Assembly: GCA_963735445.1 (NCBI GenBank)
Contig: CAVTLC010000032.1
Coordinates: 57,686 to 121,685, forward strand
Direction: 5' to 3'
Origin: AP-15 sp963735445
GTDB taxonomy: Bacteria; Pseudomonadota; Alphaproteobacteria; ATCC43930; CGMCC-115725
DNA: 64,000 bases
Shown piece after piece: positions 45,658 to 54,760 of the stretch (the stretch's first letter is position 1; each line of letters opens with the position of its first letter). Below the pieces are notes generated by a model. The model was not told the origin of the DNA. It was given only the letters and a program-made list of their open reading frames with translations, and did no database searches. The position numbers were made by a program, and so were the translations under genes.

Positions 45658-47343
45658 CTAAGGCAATGTTTCGGAGCGGGTGTAGCGGCGCCACGCGCTC
45701 ATCTGGAGCTGCGAGGTGCGGCAATGGACGACGACCGGCCGCGTCTTGACGTCAAACGCGCGGGCGATGCCGTCGGCGATCTCGTTTTCCTTGGCGATCG
45801 TGATGCCCTCGGCGCCAAAAGACCGCGCCCATTGCGCGAAATCGGGGTTGGTCAGCCGCACCCCCTCCATCAGCGGCCGCTCGGGATAGCGGACATAGGA
45901 ATGCATCCCGATCGTGCCGTACATACTGTTGTCGGAGATGATCATGATCGGGTTGGCGCCGTATTGCATGGCGGTGGCGATCTCGTTGCCGGTCATCAAT
46001 GCCCCGCCATCGCCGACAAACGCGACCACCTGCGTGTTGGGCCGGCGCAATGCCGCCGCCACCGCCATCGGCATGCCCGAGCCCATCGCCCCCACCACCG
46101 AGGCGAGAAACACCTGGCCCTGGCGGAAGCCGATATAGCGATGGACAAAGCTGCCGAAATTGCCGGCATCGGTCGTGACCGTCGCGTCGGGCGCCAGATG
46201 CTTGTCGACCTCGCAGACGATCGCGGCGAAATTGATGCCGTCGGAGGTCGGCTCCCATTCCTTGGCCAGCAGGCGGCGGTGGATTGCGTTGAGGCGGCTA
46301 ACCCAGCCGCGGCGCTTTTCGGAGTCGCCGGGAGCGCCGCGACGCAACAATCCCCGGATCACCTCATACGGGCTGCACGGCAGACCGAGGTCGGGCCGCC
46401 ACACGCGGCCGACTTCGTTCGGGTCGGGCCAGACATGGACCAACGGCAATTGCGGCTTGGGTGCGGTCGGGAAACTGTAGGACTGACTGACGGAGTCGGT
46501 CAGCCGCTCACCCAGCGCCACCATCAGATCGGCGCGCTTCATCTCGCCGAGCAGATCGGGCGGCACCCGGATCCCCATATAGCCGCCGTAATTCGGATGC
46601 GTCGCATCGAACAATTGCGGCCGGCGATGGGTCGGGCTGATCGGCAATACCCATTGCTCGGCAAAGCGGTTGAGGTCGGCGAGGACGGCGTTGTCATGCA
46701 CCGCGTCGGCCAAGAGCGCGCCGCCGACCAAGATCAACGGCCGCTCGGCCGCTTCGAGCATGACCGCCAGCCGGTCGAGATCGTTGGGCCGCGGTGCGGC
46801 GACGACGCGCGGCCGCGCCGGATCGACAGGGGCGTCGGTTTCGGCGTCGAACAGATCCTCGGGCAGGATCACCGCGACCGGGCCCGGGGTGCCGCTTTCG
46901 GCCAAGTGAAAGGCGCGGGCGATCGCCTCGGAGGCCTGCTCGGGCTCGTTGACCTCGATGACCTCTTTCGTGACATCCGACAGGAGCCGCGAATAATTCT
47001 GCTCCTGCAGTGCCAGCCGACCAAAATCCTTGCGCTCGACTTGCCCGACCAGCATCACGATCGGGGTCGCGTCGTGATAGGCCGAATGCAACGCCACCAT
47101 CGCATTCGACAGACCCGGCCCGCGCGACACCATCGCCACCCCGGCGCGGTCGCGCAGCCGGCCGTCGGCGACCGCCATGTAGCCGGCGCCGCCCTCATGC
47201 CGGCACACGATGACCCGGATCGAATTCTTTTCGATCAGCGCGCTGGTCAGCCCGACATAGCTTTCGCCGGGTACGCAATAGACCTGGTCGACATCATGCG
47301 CTTCGAGGCTCTCCGCCAACAGGCGGGCGACGGTCTGGGGCAT
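45658..47343 (-). CDS. thiamine-diphosphate-dependent enzyme (acetolactate synthase-like)
   Basis: 561 residues from ATG 47343. ThDP PYR domain (MPQTVARLLAESLEAHDVDQ, VYCVPGESYVGLTSAL with the catalytic Glu nearby), central domain, and PP domain with the ThDP motif VAFVGDGGALMTGNEIATAMQYGANPIMI, where GDG...N can be seen. Related to IlvB/oxalyl-CoA-decarboxylase-like and benzoylformate-type enzymes. No small regulatory subunit (ilvH) adjoins, so it is probably catabolic rather than anabolic. Divergent from the GMC oxidoreductase, perhaps functionally linked. Confidence 0.85.
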   Translation of the reverse strand: MPQTVARLLAESLEAHDVDQVYCVPGESYVGLTSALIEKNSIRVIVCRHEGGAGYMAVADGRLRDRAGVAMVSRGPGLSNAMVALHSAYHDATPIVMLVGQVERKDFGRLALQEQNYSRLLSDVTKEVIEVNEPEQASEAIARAFHLAESGTPGPVAVILPEDLFDAETDAPVDPARPRVVAAPRPNDLDRLAVMLEAAERPLILVGGALLADAVHDNAVLADLNRFAEQWVLPISPTHRRPQLFDATHPNYGGYMGIRVPPDLLGEMKRADLMVALGERLTDSVSQSYSFPTAPKPQLPLVHVWPDPNEVGRVWRPDLGLPCSPYEVIRGLLRRGAPGDSEKRRGWVSRLNAIHRRLLAKEWEPTSDGINFAAIVCEVDKHLAPDATVTTDAGNFGSFVHRYIGFRQGQVFLASVVGAMGSGMPMAVAAALRRPNTQVVAFVGDGGALMTGNEIATAMQYGANPIMIISDNSMYGTIGMHSYVRYPERPLMEGVRLTNPDFAQWARSFGAEGITIAKENEIADGIARAFDVKTRPVVVHCRTSQLQMSAWRRYTRSETLP

Positions 47344-47486
47344 CGGCTGGTTCCCTGTGCGAAATGGCTCGTGACACGCATAGCGAAAACCGGGCGGCCT
47401 CGAAAGGGGCGAAGAGCGCATGACGCGGTTGCCCGACACGCGCTAACCTGCTTTTGCCGTCGGCTAAAATGCAAAGGAGGGGAGAC

Positions 47487-49121
47487 ATGGCAAGGGAACA
47501 GACGCCAAAGCAGGAAACATTCGAGGCCGATTTTATCGTGATCGGCGCGGGGTCGGCCGGCTGCGCGGCCGCCGCCCGGCTCAGCGAGGACCCGGCGACG
47601 CGGGTGCTGTTGCTCGAAGCCGGCGGCGAGGACACCAACCGCTGGATCCACATCCCGCTCGGCTTTGGCAAAACCTTTGCCGATGCGTCGGTCAATTGGT
47701 GCTACGAGACCGAGCCCGATCCGGGCGCCGGCGACCGCAAGGTGTTCTGGCCGCGCGGCAAGGTCTTGGGCGGCTCATCCTCGATCAACGGCATGGTCTA
47801 TATCCGCGGGCAGGCCGAGGATTTCGACCATTGGCGCCAGCTCGGCAATACCGGCTGGTCGTTCGACGACGTGTTGCCCTATTTCAAGCGCTCCGAGCAT
47901 CAGACGCGCGGCGCCGACGCCTATCACGGCACCGGCGGGCCGCTCTGCGTCTCGGATGTCCCCGATCATCATCCGATCTGCGAAGCCTTTATCGATGCCG
48001 CGATCTCGTTGGGCTTTCCGCGCAACGACGATTTCAATGGCGAGAAGCAGGACGGCGTCGGCTATCACCAGACGACAACGCGCAATGGCAAGCGCTGTTC
48101 GACCGCGGTCGGCTATCTGCGGCCGGCGATGACCCGGCCCAATCTGCGCGTCGTCACCAATGCACTGACCGAGAAAATCACCTTTGACGGGCGGCGGGCG
48201 ACCGGCGTCATCTTCCGCCACAATGGCGAGACCTGCACTGCGCGGGCAGCAAGCGAAATCGTTTTGTGCGGCGGGGCGGTGAATTCGCCGCAACTGTTAT
48301 TGCTGTCGGGCATCGGCAAAGCCGAGCATCTGGTGGCGCACGGGATCCCAGTCCTGCACCACTTGCCGGGCGTCGGGCAAAGCCTGCAGGACCATTATTC
48401 GGCGCCGCTCAAGTTCAAATGCGCACTGCCGATCACGGTCAACGACGTGATGCTGAGCAATCTCAAAAAACTGAAGGCCGGATTGCAGTATTACACGTTC
48501 AAGAACGGGCCATTGGCGATGGGCACCTCACCCGCGGCATTGTTCGCACGCACCCGGCCGGAGCTCGCTTCGGCCGACATCAAATGCTCGTGCTCGCCGT
48601 TCAGCGCCGACCGCCCGCAAGACGGGCTGCACCGCTGGTCGGGATTTACGATGATCGTTTATCAGCTGCGCCCCGAGAGCCGCGGTCGCATCGAATTGCG
48701 CAGCGCCAACCCGGCCGACCCGCCGGCGGTCTATCCGAATTATCTGGCGACCGCGACCGATCAGCAGACAATTGTCGACGGGCTCAAGCTACTGCGCCGG
48801 GTCGCAGCCACGCCGCAAATGCAGCGCTTGATCACGGCTGAGTTCCAGCCGGGGTCGGAGGTCGCCTCTGACGAGCAGCTACTGGAATACGCCCGGCAGC
48901 GCGGCGGCACCGTTTACCACCCGACCAGCACCTGCAAGATGGGCACCGATACGATGGCGGTGGTCGATCCCGAATTGCGGGTGCATGGGCTCGAAGGCTT
49001 GCGCGTCGCCGACGCCTCGATCATGCCGACCGTCGTTTCCGGCAACACCAACGCCGCAACGATCATGATCGGCGAACGCGTCGCCGACATGGCCCGCCAG
49101 AGGCTGAGGCTCGCCGCTTAG
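47487..49121 (+). CDS. GMC family oxidoreductase (choline dehydrogenase-like)
   Basis: 544 residues from ATG 47487 behind AAAGGAGGGGAGAC. FAD motif DFIVIGAGSAGCAAAARLSE, GKVLGGSSSINGMVYIRG (GMC signature 1), GGAVNSPQLLLLSGIG (signature 2), and a C-terminal TSTCKMGT plus SGNTNAATIMIGERVAD with the catalytic His/Asn region. Oxidises an alcohol with FAD; the substrate is unknown. Divergent from the ThDP enzyme, with 143 bases between starts. Confidence 0.9.
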   Translation: MAREQTPKQETFEADFIVIGAGSAGCAAAARLSEDPATRVLLLEAGGEDTNRWIHIPLGFGKTFADASVNWCYETEPDPGAGDRKVFWPRGKVLGGSSSINGMVYIRGQAEDFDHWRQLGNTGWSFDDVLPYFKRSEHQTRGADAYHGTGGPLCVSDVPDHHPICEAFIDAAISLGFPRNDDFNGEKQDGVGYHQTTTRNGKRCSTAVGYLRPAMTRPNLRVVTNALTEKITFDGRRATGVIFRHNGETCTARAASEIVLCGGAVNSPQLLLLSGIGKAEHLVAHGIPVLHHLPGVGQSLQDHYSAPLKFKCALPITVNDVMLSNLKKLKAGLQYYTFKNGPLAMGTSPAALFARTRPELASADIKCSCSPFSADRPQDGLHRWSGFTMIVYQLRPESRGRIELRSANPADPPAVYPNYLATATDQQTIVDGLKLLRRVAATPQMQRLITAEFQPGSEVASDEQLLEYARQRGGTVYHPTSTCKMGTDTMAVVDPELRVHGLEGLRVADASIMPTVVSGNTNAATIMIGERVADMARQRLRLAA

Positions 49122-49320
49122 TCGCCTTGGCCGATCCGACCCGCATCGCGAGCGCGGGGCAGATTGGCTTAGAAGGGACAGGCGGGTCTCCGGTACAGAG
49201 CGCGGAAGGCTACCGTCCGGTCGGATTACGATCGGGGCTGCTACCAAATGGTGTGCTCGGTGTTGAATCCTTTGAACTGCCCGCTGACCGAGTGGGCTAA
49301 CCAACTATCGAGCAAGGACA

Positions 49321-50289
49321 ATGCCAGTCATACCGCAGGCGCAGCTTACGGTCGTCGCTGAGTTCCCGAAGCATTACTTCCTAGAAAATCTTGCTGTTCG
49401 TTCCGATGGCTCGATCCTGGTCACGGCCTTTAATAAAAAGGAATTATGGTACGTCTCGAGCCCAAATGGCGAGCTACCCGTTACGCCCGTGCTTGTTCAC
49501 ACTTTCGATCTCACGACGCTGTGCGTGGTTGAGACAGATCGTGACATTTTTCTGATCGGCACATCCGACGTCTACGGGACCCGCGAGTCGAGGCTGTATC
49601 GCATGGATCTGCGGGCATGGAGCCCGGGCGAGAGCATCGCACCCCAGCTAGTGCTCGAATTCCCGGAGCCGAAAGTCGGGCTAAACGGCGGCTGTCTGAT
49701 TGCGCCGGACGTTCTCCTGCTCGCTGGGGCCACGGACCTGATCTGGCGCGTGGACCTGCCCGAGAATGGGGGCGAGGCCTCCGCGCGCGTCTGGCTGCAG
49801 CATGACAACATGAAGAATAGGCCGGGAGAGAAGAAGCCCGAGCAGCCGGGCGTCAACGGGATACGCTACGCCGCGCGTACGCAGCATCTCTACTACACCT
49901 CGACATCACAGCAGCTCATGATGCGCGTCAGTGTCGATCCAACCTCCCTGGAACCGGCAGCTCTGCCAGAATTCATCGCTGGCGGCCGTGAGTGGGACGA
50001 TTTCATCATCGATGAGGATACCGCTGTCGCTTACGTGACGACGCATCGCGAGAATACGATCGATCGAGTGCGATTGGAGCCGGACGGGAATCGTGCGGGC
50101 AGGGTTGTCGTCGCCGGGGAGCCCTTTTCTGACTTGTTGGTCGGACCATCGAGCGGCGCATGGAGGCGAGGGCCGGGAGACTACGGGCGAACAGCGTATA
50201 TCACGACGGACGGCGGTACTGCCCAGCCGCCGGACGGCATTGTCAGGACCGCGAAGCTGTTGCGAGTCGTCCTACCTCAAATGTCGTGA
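49321..50289 (+). CDS. SMP-30/gluconolactonase-like beta-propeller protein
   Basis: 322 residues without a signal peptide. Repeated blade-like segments ENLAVRSDGSILVTA, GLNGGCLIAPDVLLLAGAT and GVNGIRYAARTQHLYYTSTS resemble the SMP-30/fungal propeller superfamily, whose members act as lactonases or bind metal. The acidic ligands cannot be assigned. Monocistronic with a weak ribosome site. Confidence 0.65.
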   Translation: MPVIPQAQLTVVAEFPKHYFLENLAVRSDGSILVTAFNKKELWYVSSPNGELPVTPVLVHTFDLTTLCVVETDRDIFLIGTSDVYGTRESRLYRMDLRAWSPGESIAPQLVLEFPEPKVGLNGGCLIAPDVLLLAGATDLIWRVDLPENGGEASARVWLQHDNMKNRPGEKKPEQPGVNGIRYAARTQHLYYTSTSQQLMMRVSVDPTSLEPAALPEFIAGGREWDDFIIDEDTAVAYVTTHRENTIDRVRLEPDGNRAGRVVVAGEPFSDLLVGPSSGAWRRGPGDYGRTAYITTDGGTAQPPDGIVRTAKLLRVVLPQMS

Positions 50290-50514
50290 TATGACCGGCT
50301 GCGGTAACCAGTGTCGGGACTCGTCACGATCGCTCGCAAGCTTCAGATGCGCGCCACTTGGCGACCGTCGGACTTCACCCCGCGATGGGAGGAGTAGCCC
50401 CGGAGGCTCGTAAGCCAGTCTCAACCTGAGACACACCGTTCCCGGCTGGATCGACTTGCGGGGATCACTGTGTAAAAATGCCGCGTGGTACATGCTTGCA
50501 GGGAGTGCCGCCCG

Positions 50515-50907
50515 ATGACCGAAAAGACCACGCAATCCGTCGCGAACCTCGGCTATCACGCCCACATCTACTACGACGCGACCAAGACCCGCGGCAACGC
50601 CGAACGCGTATGCGCCGCGCTAAGCGAGAAGTTCAAGGTCGAGATCGAAGAGTTCCGCGACACGCCGCGCGGACCGCACCCGATCAGCAATGCGCTGGTC
50701 ATCTTTAAGCCCGAAGAGTTCGAGCATGTCGTGCCGTATCTGATGCTGAACCGCGACGGGCTCGACGTCCTGGTCCACCCGCTGACCACAGACGCGGTCG
50801 AGGACCACCGCGGTTACGCGATCTGGCTCGGCAATCCGGTCGAGTTAAAGCTTCACACCCTGCCGCACGGGCGCGGCGGACAGCTGCCGAGCGGCGTCAC
50901 CCCGTAG
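50515..50907 (+). CDS. DOPA 4,5-dioxygenase family protein
   Basis: 130 residues from ATG 50515. YHAHIYYDA near the N-terminus and the LVHPLTTDAVEDHRGYAIWLGNPVEL block give the His pattern of the small DOPA-4,5-dioxygenase (PF08883-like) family. It may open catechol rings; many bacterial members have no shown substrate. Confidence 0.8.
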   Translation: MTEKTTQSVANLGYHAHIYYDATKTRGNAERVCAALSEKFKVEIEEFRDTPRGPHPISNALVIFKPEEFEHVVPYLMLNRDGLDVLVHPLTTDAVEDHRGYAIWLGNPVELKLHTLPHGRGGQLPSGVTP

Positions 50908-50911
50908 TCAC

Positions 50912-50930
50912 CGCGGGCCTCTTGCCCGCG
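50912..50930 (+). terminator. hairpin after the DOPA-dioxygenase-like gene
   Basis: CGCGGGC-CTCTT-GCCCGCG, a 7-bp stem starting four bases after the stop codon. No T-run follows, so termination is only suggested. Confidence 0.35.
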
Positions 50931-51053
50931 TAGTCCAAGCTCCGCCGGGCCGGCGCGGCCCGGTTTCACGTCCTGACATGGCCCCGCCGCAGCTTGATCT
51001 GGCAGCGGGAGGCCGTGGGCTGCTACCGTTCTTCGCCAGACTTAAAGGGGACC

Positions 51054-51254
51054 ATGCGGATGCCGCCTGAATTGACCGATCAAGCGCTCGAATTTCTAAT
51101 TGCACGCGCCGGGCTCAGCCTGACGCCAGCGCAAAAGGCCGATTTGAAATCGGTCTACCCGGCCTTGGCGGAGATGGCCGAGCGGGTGCGCAAACCGCGC
51201 GGCCGCATGGCCGAACTCGCGCACACCTACGACTTCGCGGATGAGGATTTGTGA
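51054..51254 (+). CDS. AtzG-like (DUF4089) small amidase partner
   Basis: 66 residues from ATG 51054 (AAAGGGGACC upstream). LTDQALEFLIARAGLSLTPA and YPALAEMAERVRKPRGRMAE fit the small AtzG/GatC-like proteins that bind and stabilise AtzE-type amidases. Its stop overlaps the start of the amidase gene (TGATG), which supports translational coupling and complex formation. Confidence 0.7.
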   Translation: MRMPPELTDQALEFLIARAGLSLTPAQKADLKSVYPALAEMAERVRKPRGRMAELAHTYDFADEDL

Positions 51255-52666
51255 TGAGCGCCGCGATCCCGACCATCGCCGAAGCCGCCCGGCTGATCGC
51301 CACGAAAGAGCTGTCGCCGGTCGAATTGACCCGCGCTTGCCTCGACCGCGTTCACGCGCTCGACAACCAGCTGCACGCCTTTATTCTTCTGACCGAGGAT
51401 CGCGCATTGGCCGAAGCGCGCGCCGCCGAGGCGGCGATCATGGCGAGCGGCCCGAAAAGCCCGCTGCACGGTATTCCGATCGGGCTCAAGGACATCGTCG
51501 ACACCAAGGGCATCCGCACGACCTGCCAGTCGCGCATCCTTGCCGAAAATGTGCCGGACACCGATGCCGCCTGCGCCGAAAAGCTCGCCGCCGCCGGCAC
51601 GGTGCTGATCGGCAAAACGACGACGCATGAATTCGCCGATGGCGGTCCGTCTTTCGATGTGCCGTGGCCGCCGGCGCGCAACCCGTGGAACCCCGATCAT
51701 TTCACCGCCGGCAGCAGCAGCGGCACCGGCGCCGGTGTCGCCGCCGGGCTGATCCTGGGCGGCATCGGCACCGATACCGGCGGCTCGATCCGCGGCCCCG
51801 CGGCACTCTGCGGCATCGCCGGGATCAAGCCGACCTACGGTCTTGTCAGCCGCGCCGGGGTGGCGCCCGCCGCCTTCAGCCTCGACCATATCGGGCCGAT
51901 GGCATGGACCGCCGAGGATTGCGCGTTGATGCTGCAGGCTCTGGCCGGCCATGACCCGCGCGATCCGGCGAGCGCCAAGCGGCCGATCCCGGACTACACC
52001 GCGCAATTGGGCCAAGGTGTCAAAGGCCTCAAGATCGGCGTGATCCACCATTTCCACGAGGTCGATTACAAGGTCAGCCCCGGCACAAGGCAAGGCATCG
52101 ACAATGCGATCGCCACCTTGCGCGGTCTCGGCGCCGAAATCCGCGAGGTCCAGCTGTCGCCATTGCAGGATTGGGGCGCCTGCGGGACCTTGATCTCGAC
52201 CGTCGAGCGCGCCGCCGCTTATGAGGAATGGGCCCGCACCCGGCTTGGCGATTTCAGCGAGCGGGTGCAGCGCCGGCTGATGCTGGGTGCGCTGGTCTCC
52301 GGCGTCGATTATGTGCAAGCGGTGCGGCGCCGGCGCGAATTGCGCGCCGAGTTGCAGGCGGCGATGGCCGATCTCGATGTCGTGCTGACTGCAGCGCAGC
52401 CGGGCGAGGCGGCAAAGATCGACGAGATCCCAACCTGGGACACCTTCGCTGCACCGAGCTTTACGATGCCGTTCAATGTCGCCGGTTACCCGGCGATCTC
52501 GATTTGCTCGGGGTTTGGTGAAGGCGGATTGCCGGTCGCAATCCAGCTGGTCGGCAAGCCGTTCCAGGAGCCGACCGTATTGCGCATTGCCGACGCCTTC
52601 GAAAAGGCGACCGAGTTCCGCAACCGCCGCCCGGCGCTAGCCATGACTGCCAACGCCCGGCTTTAG
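51254..52666 (+). CDS. amidase signature family hydrolase (AtzE/GatA-like)
   Basis: 470 residues. The Ser-cisSer-Lys triad is visible: K in PIGLKDIVDTKGI, cis-Ser in FTAGSSSGTGAGVAAGLILGG (written here as AGSSSGTGAG), and Ser nucleophile in GTDTGGSIRGPAALCG. Amidases of this type hydrolyse biuret-like or 1-carboxybiuret substrates, or many other amides. With the AtzG-like partner, an AtzE-type complex is likely; the substrate is not determined. A GTG one codon upstream is an alternative start. Confidence 0.88.
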   Translation: MSAAIPTIAEAARLIATKELSPVELTRACLDRVHALDNQLHAFILLTEDRALAEARAAEAAIMASGPKSPLHGIPIGLKDIVDTKGIRTTCQSRILAENVPDTDAACAEKLAAAGTVLIGKTTTHEFADGGPSFDVPWPPARNPWNPDHFTAGSSSGTGAGVAAGLILGGIGTDTGGSIRGPAALCGIAGIKPTYGLVSRAGVAPAAFSLDHIGPMAWTAEDCALMLQALAGHDPRDPASAKRPIPDYTAQLGQGVKGLKIGVIHHFHEVDYKVSPGTRQGIDNAIATLRGLGAEIREVQLSPLQDWGACGTLISTVERAAAYEEWARTRLGDFSERVQRRLMLGALVSGVDYVQAVRRRRELRAELQAAMADLDVVLTAAQPGEAAKIDEIPTWDTFAAPSFTMPFNVAGYPAISICSGFGEGGLPVAIQLVGKPFQEPTVLRIADAFEKATEFRNRRPALAMTANARL

Positions 52667-52885
52667 GTTAGTTACCTGCCGGCTGTGACCCCGGCAACGA
52701 TATAGCGATCATCACGTCTGACGCCTTGAGGGCGGGCACACTTCTAAGTATGAATTTCGTGCGCAAGATACCGCATAGTAATGGGGCGATGTCCATTCCC
52801 GCGTCCCGGAAGCCCGTGAGAGCCGTAGGGCAACGGTTTCTTAGCGCGGCGAGTGCGGCTGTCTCGTCAAGGTGATAGGCGGATG

Positions 52886-53371
52886 TCAATCGATCAGGCC
52901 AAGCACCTTATGCGCCTCCTCGGGTTTCATGTCCCGGATTTGCTCATCGCTATAGCCTCGATCGCGCAAATCGGCCTTTTGCTGCCGAGTGATCATCAGG
53001 GAGACCCAAGCCTGGGACGTTTTTGACGTGGGTTGCCCGCTTTCCGGCGGCGGATGGTCTAAAAGGGCCGAATGCTTTGGCGACAACGTCGAGATAGACG
53101 GATCAGCCTCACCACCCGGCGAGCGGGGCATTCTCCACTGCTCGGTGGCTCCGCGAGGATTTGCAGATTGCAGCCGGCCCCCAAACGCTTCTGCAAACGC
53201 CGCCGCCTGATTCTCGCTACGAAAGCCGACCCGAAAGGCAATGCCGCGACCAAGCGAGGAATAGTCAAACTCCCCAGTGTCGATCTGTCGGCGGTCGAGC
53301 CACGAGCGCATGTCAGCCATCAAGTCGGGCCAATCGTCGCCGCTGTAGCGCACCTCCACCAGATAGGTCAT
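52886..53371 (-). CDS. hypothetical protein: rhizobial-type small domain plus C-terminal helical motif
   Basis: 161 residues. N-terminal 65 residues (TYLVEVRYSGDDWPDLMADM, FRVGFRSENQAAAFAEAFGG) resemble small unannotated proteins common in Bradyrhizobium-like genomes. After a low-complexity linker the last 35 (ITRQQKADLRDRGYSDEQIR, DMKPEEAHKVLGLI) match a short motif often found at the end of phage/plasmid replication-type proteins. Function unknown; it could be two originally separate pieces joined. Confidence 0.55.
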   Translation of the reverse strand: MTYLVEVRYSGDDWPDLMADMRSWLDRRQIDTGEFDYSSLGRGIAFRVGFRSENQAAAFAEAFGGRLQSANPRGATEQWRMPRSPGGEADPSISTLSPKHSALLDHPPPESGQPTSKTSQAWVSLMITRQQKADLRDRGYSDEQIRDMKPEEAHKVLGLID

Positions 53372-53592
53372 GGCTCCTAACTCGTTCGTTCGCTGGCCGA
53401 CGGCTATGATCTGAATCAGTTCGAGTTACACTGCTGGATACGCACGATCCAATCCGATCGCCAGTATGGACCAGTCACCGGTCTAAGATCGCTGGCACCG
53501 TCGAGACGCGACGAGGCCGGGATTCCACGCGGCAAAAATTCCTTAGAGTTGGGGGGATGCCGGTGAGTGTCGTTCTGAACGAGGAGATAGCG

Positions 53593-54405
53593 ATGGGCAA
53601 ACTGGACGGCAAGGTGGCGATCGTAACGGGCGCGGCACGGGGCCTCGGGCGGGCCTATGCCAAGCGGCTCGCCGGATTGGGGGCTAAGGTCGCTGTCGCC
53701 GACCTCAACTTACATTCCTACGAGGAATTCGAGGCCGAGGCGAAGGACATGACCGCCGACACCACCGTCGCCGAGATCGAGGCGATGGGTGGCACCGCTT
53801 TCGGGATCGAGGTCGATGTCCGTGACCACGAGGCAGTCGAGGCAATGGTGGCGCGGGTCGTTCAGGAATGGGGTCGGGTCGATGTGCTCGTCGCCAATGC
53901 AGGTGGTGGTCGTGGCCGACCGATGGATACAAAGGCCAGCACCCTTGATCCGGCACTCTTACAGCTTGTCGTGGAGATGAACCTGTTCGGGACTGTCTAT
54001 TCGTGCAACGCCGTTGCCCCGATCATGAAGCAGCAACGTTCCGGTAAGATCATCACAGTGAGTTCAGTGGCCGGCACGGCACCATCCGCCGATGGCGGTT
54101 ACGCACATTATGGCGCAGCGAAAGCCGCCATCGCCCATTACACCCGGTATCTGGCGCAGGACCTCGGACCGTTCGGCATTACCGCTAACTGCATCGCCCC
54201 TGGTGTGATCGCGACCGGGCGGATCATGGCGACGGTCATTCCTGGCAGCAGCCAGAGCAACCACGATCGGGCCGAGTTGGTCGCTCTACGGCGGCTCGGA
54301 ACGGTCGAGGATTGCGCGAAAGTCGTTGAGTTTCTGGCGACCGACCTTTCCGATTATGTGACCGGAGCTTTGATTCCGATCGACGGCGGATTGGTGCGCG
54401 GATAG
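53593..54405 (+). CDS. SDR family oxidoreductase
   Basis: 270 residues from ATG 53593 (GAGGAGATAGCG upstream); an upstream in-frame start is less likely. TGAARGLGRAYA cofactor motif, VANAGGG, SSVAG with catalytic Ser, and Y/K in HYGAAKAAIAHY. The inserted segment after the second strand (YEEFEAEAKDMTADTTVAEI) is like the mycofactocin-linked or carveol-type SDR branch. Substrate unknown. The stop abuts the terminase remnant on the other strand. Confidence 0.85.
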   Translation: MGKLDGKVAIVTGAARGLGRAYAKRLAGLGAKVAVADLNLHSYEEFEAEAKDMTADTTVAEIEAMGGTAFGIEVDVRDHEAVEAMVARVVQEWGRVDVLVANAGGGRGRPMDTKASTLDPALLQLVVEMNLFGTVYSCNAVAPIMKQQRSGKIITVSSVAGTAPSADGGYAHYGAAKAAIAHYTRYLAQDLGPFGITANCIAPGVIATGRIMATVIPGSSQSNHDRAELVALRRLGTVEDCAKVVEFLATDLSDYVTGALIPIDGGLVRG

Positions 54406-54760
54406 ATCCATCCCCGGATGGAAACGAAGGAGCAACGCCTGGCTCTTGCCGGCCTGTCCCGGATCCTTGCCAAAGCCGATGCGGACCTGCTTGCCATCCT
54501 GTGTTGCGGTATTGAGCAATAATCGGTCGACATCACCCGGGTTGGCCGGCCCGTGCACCAGATCGAGCAGCCAATAGCCGCCGTCCGTGTCACGGCCGAG
54601 CTTGATGCCGACCGTTCAATCGGGATAGCGGCAAGGTCCCAATAACGCGCACCACATCGAGATCGGCCGGCACCTCGTCGACAACGGTGCACCACTCGCG
54701 GTTGAAATAGCTTCCGTATCCGCCGAGTTTGCCGTCAAGGTGAAACGCGGTTCTGAGCAC
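54406..54760 (-). pseudogene. phage terminase large subunit fragment
   Basis: On minus, three frames in succession give LGGYGSYFNREWCTVVDEVP, then ARYWDLAA, then TVGIKLGRDTDGGYWLLDLV, GDVDRLLLNTATQDGKQVRIG and KDPGQAGKSQA. These are blocks of the nuclease part of the large terminase subunit (Asp-containing YWDLA, QDPGQAGK). About ten residues between LAA and TVGIK are missing and there are at least two frame changes, so it is a decayed piece of a prophage or transferred phage gene. Confidence 0.65.

Noticed and set aside
45724..47541. 605-codon open frame on plus opposite the ThDP enzyme
   Set aside because: Arg/His/Asp-rich shadow translation; the minus strand carries the ThDP-binding motifs.
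52668..52889. 73-codon frame on minus after the amidase
   Set aside because: No family resemblance; overlaps the start region of nothing known and lacks a ribosome site.
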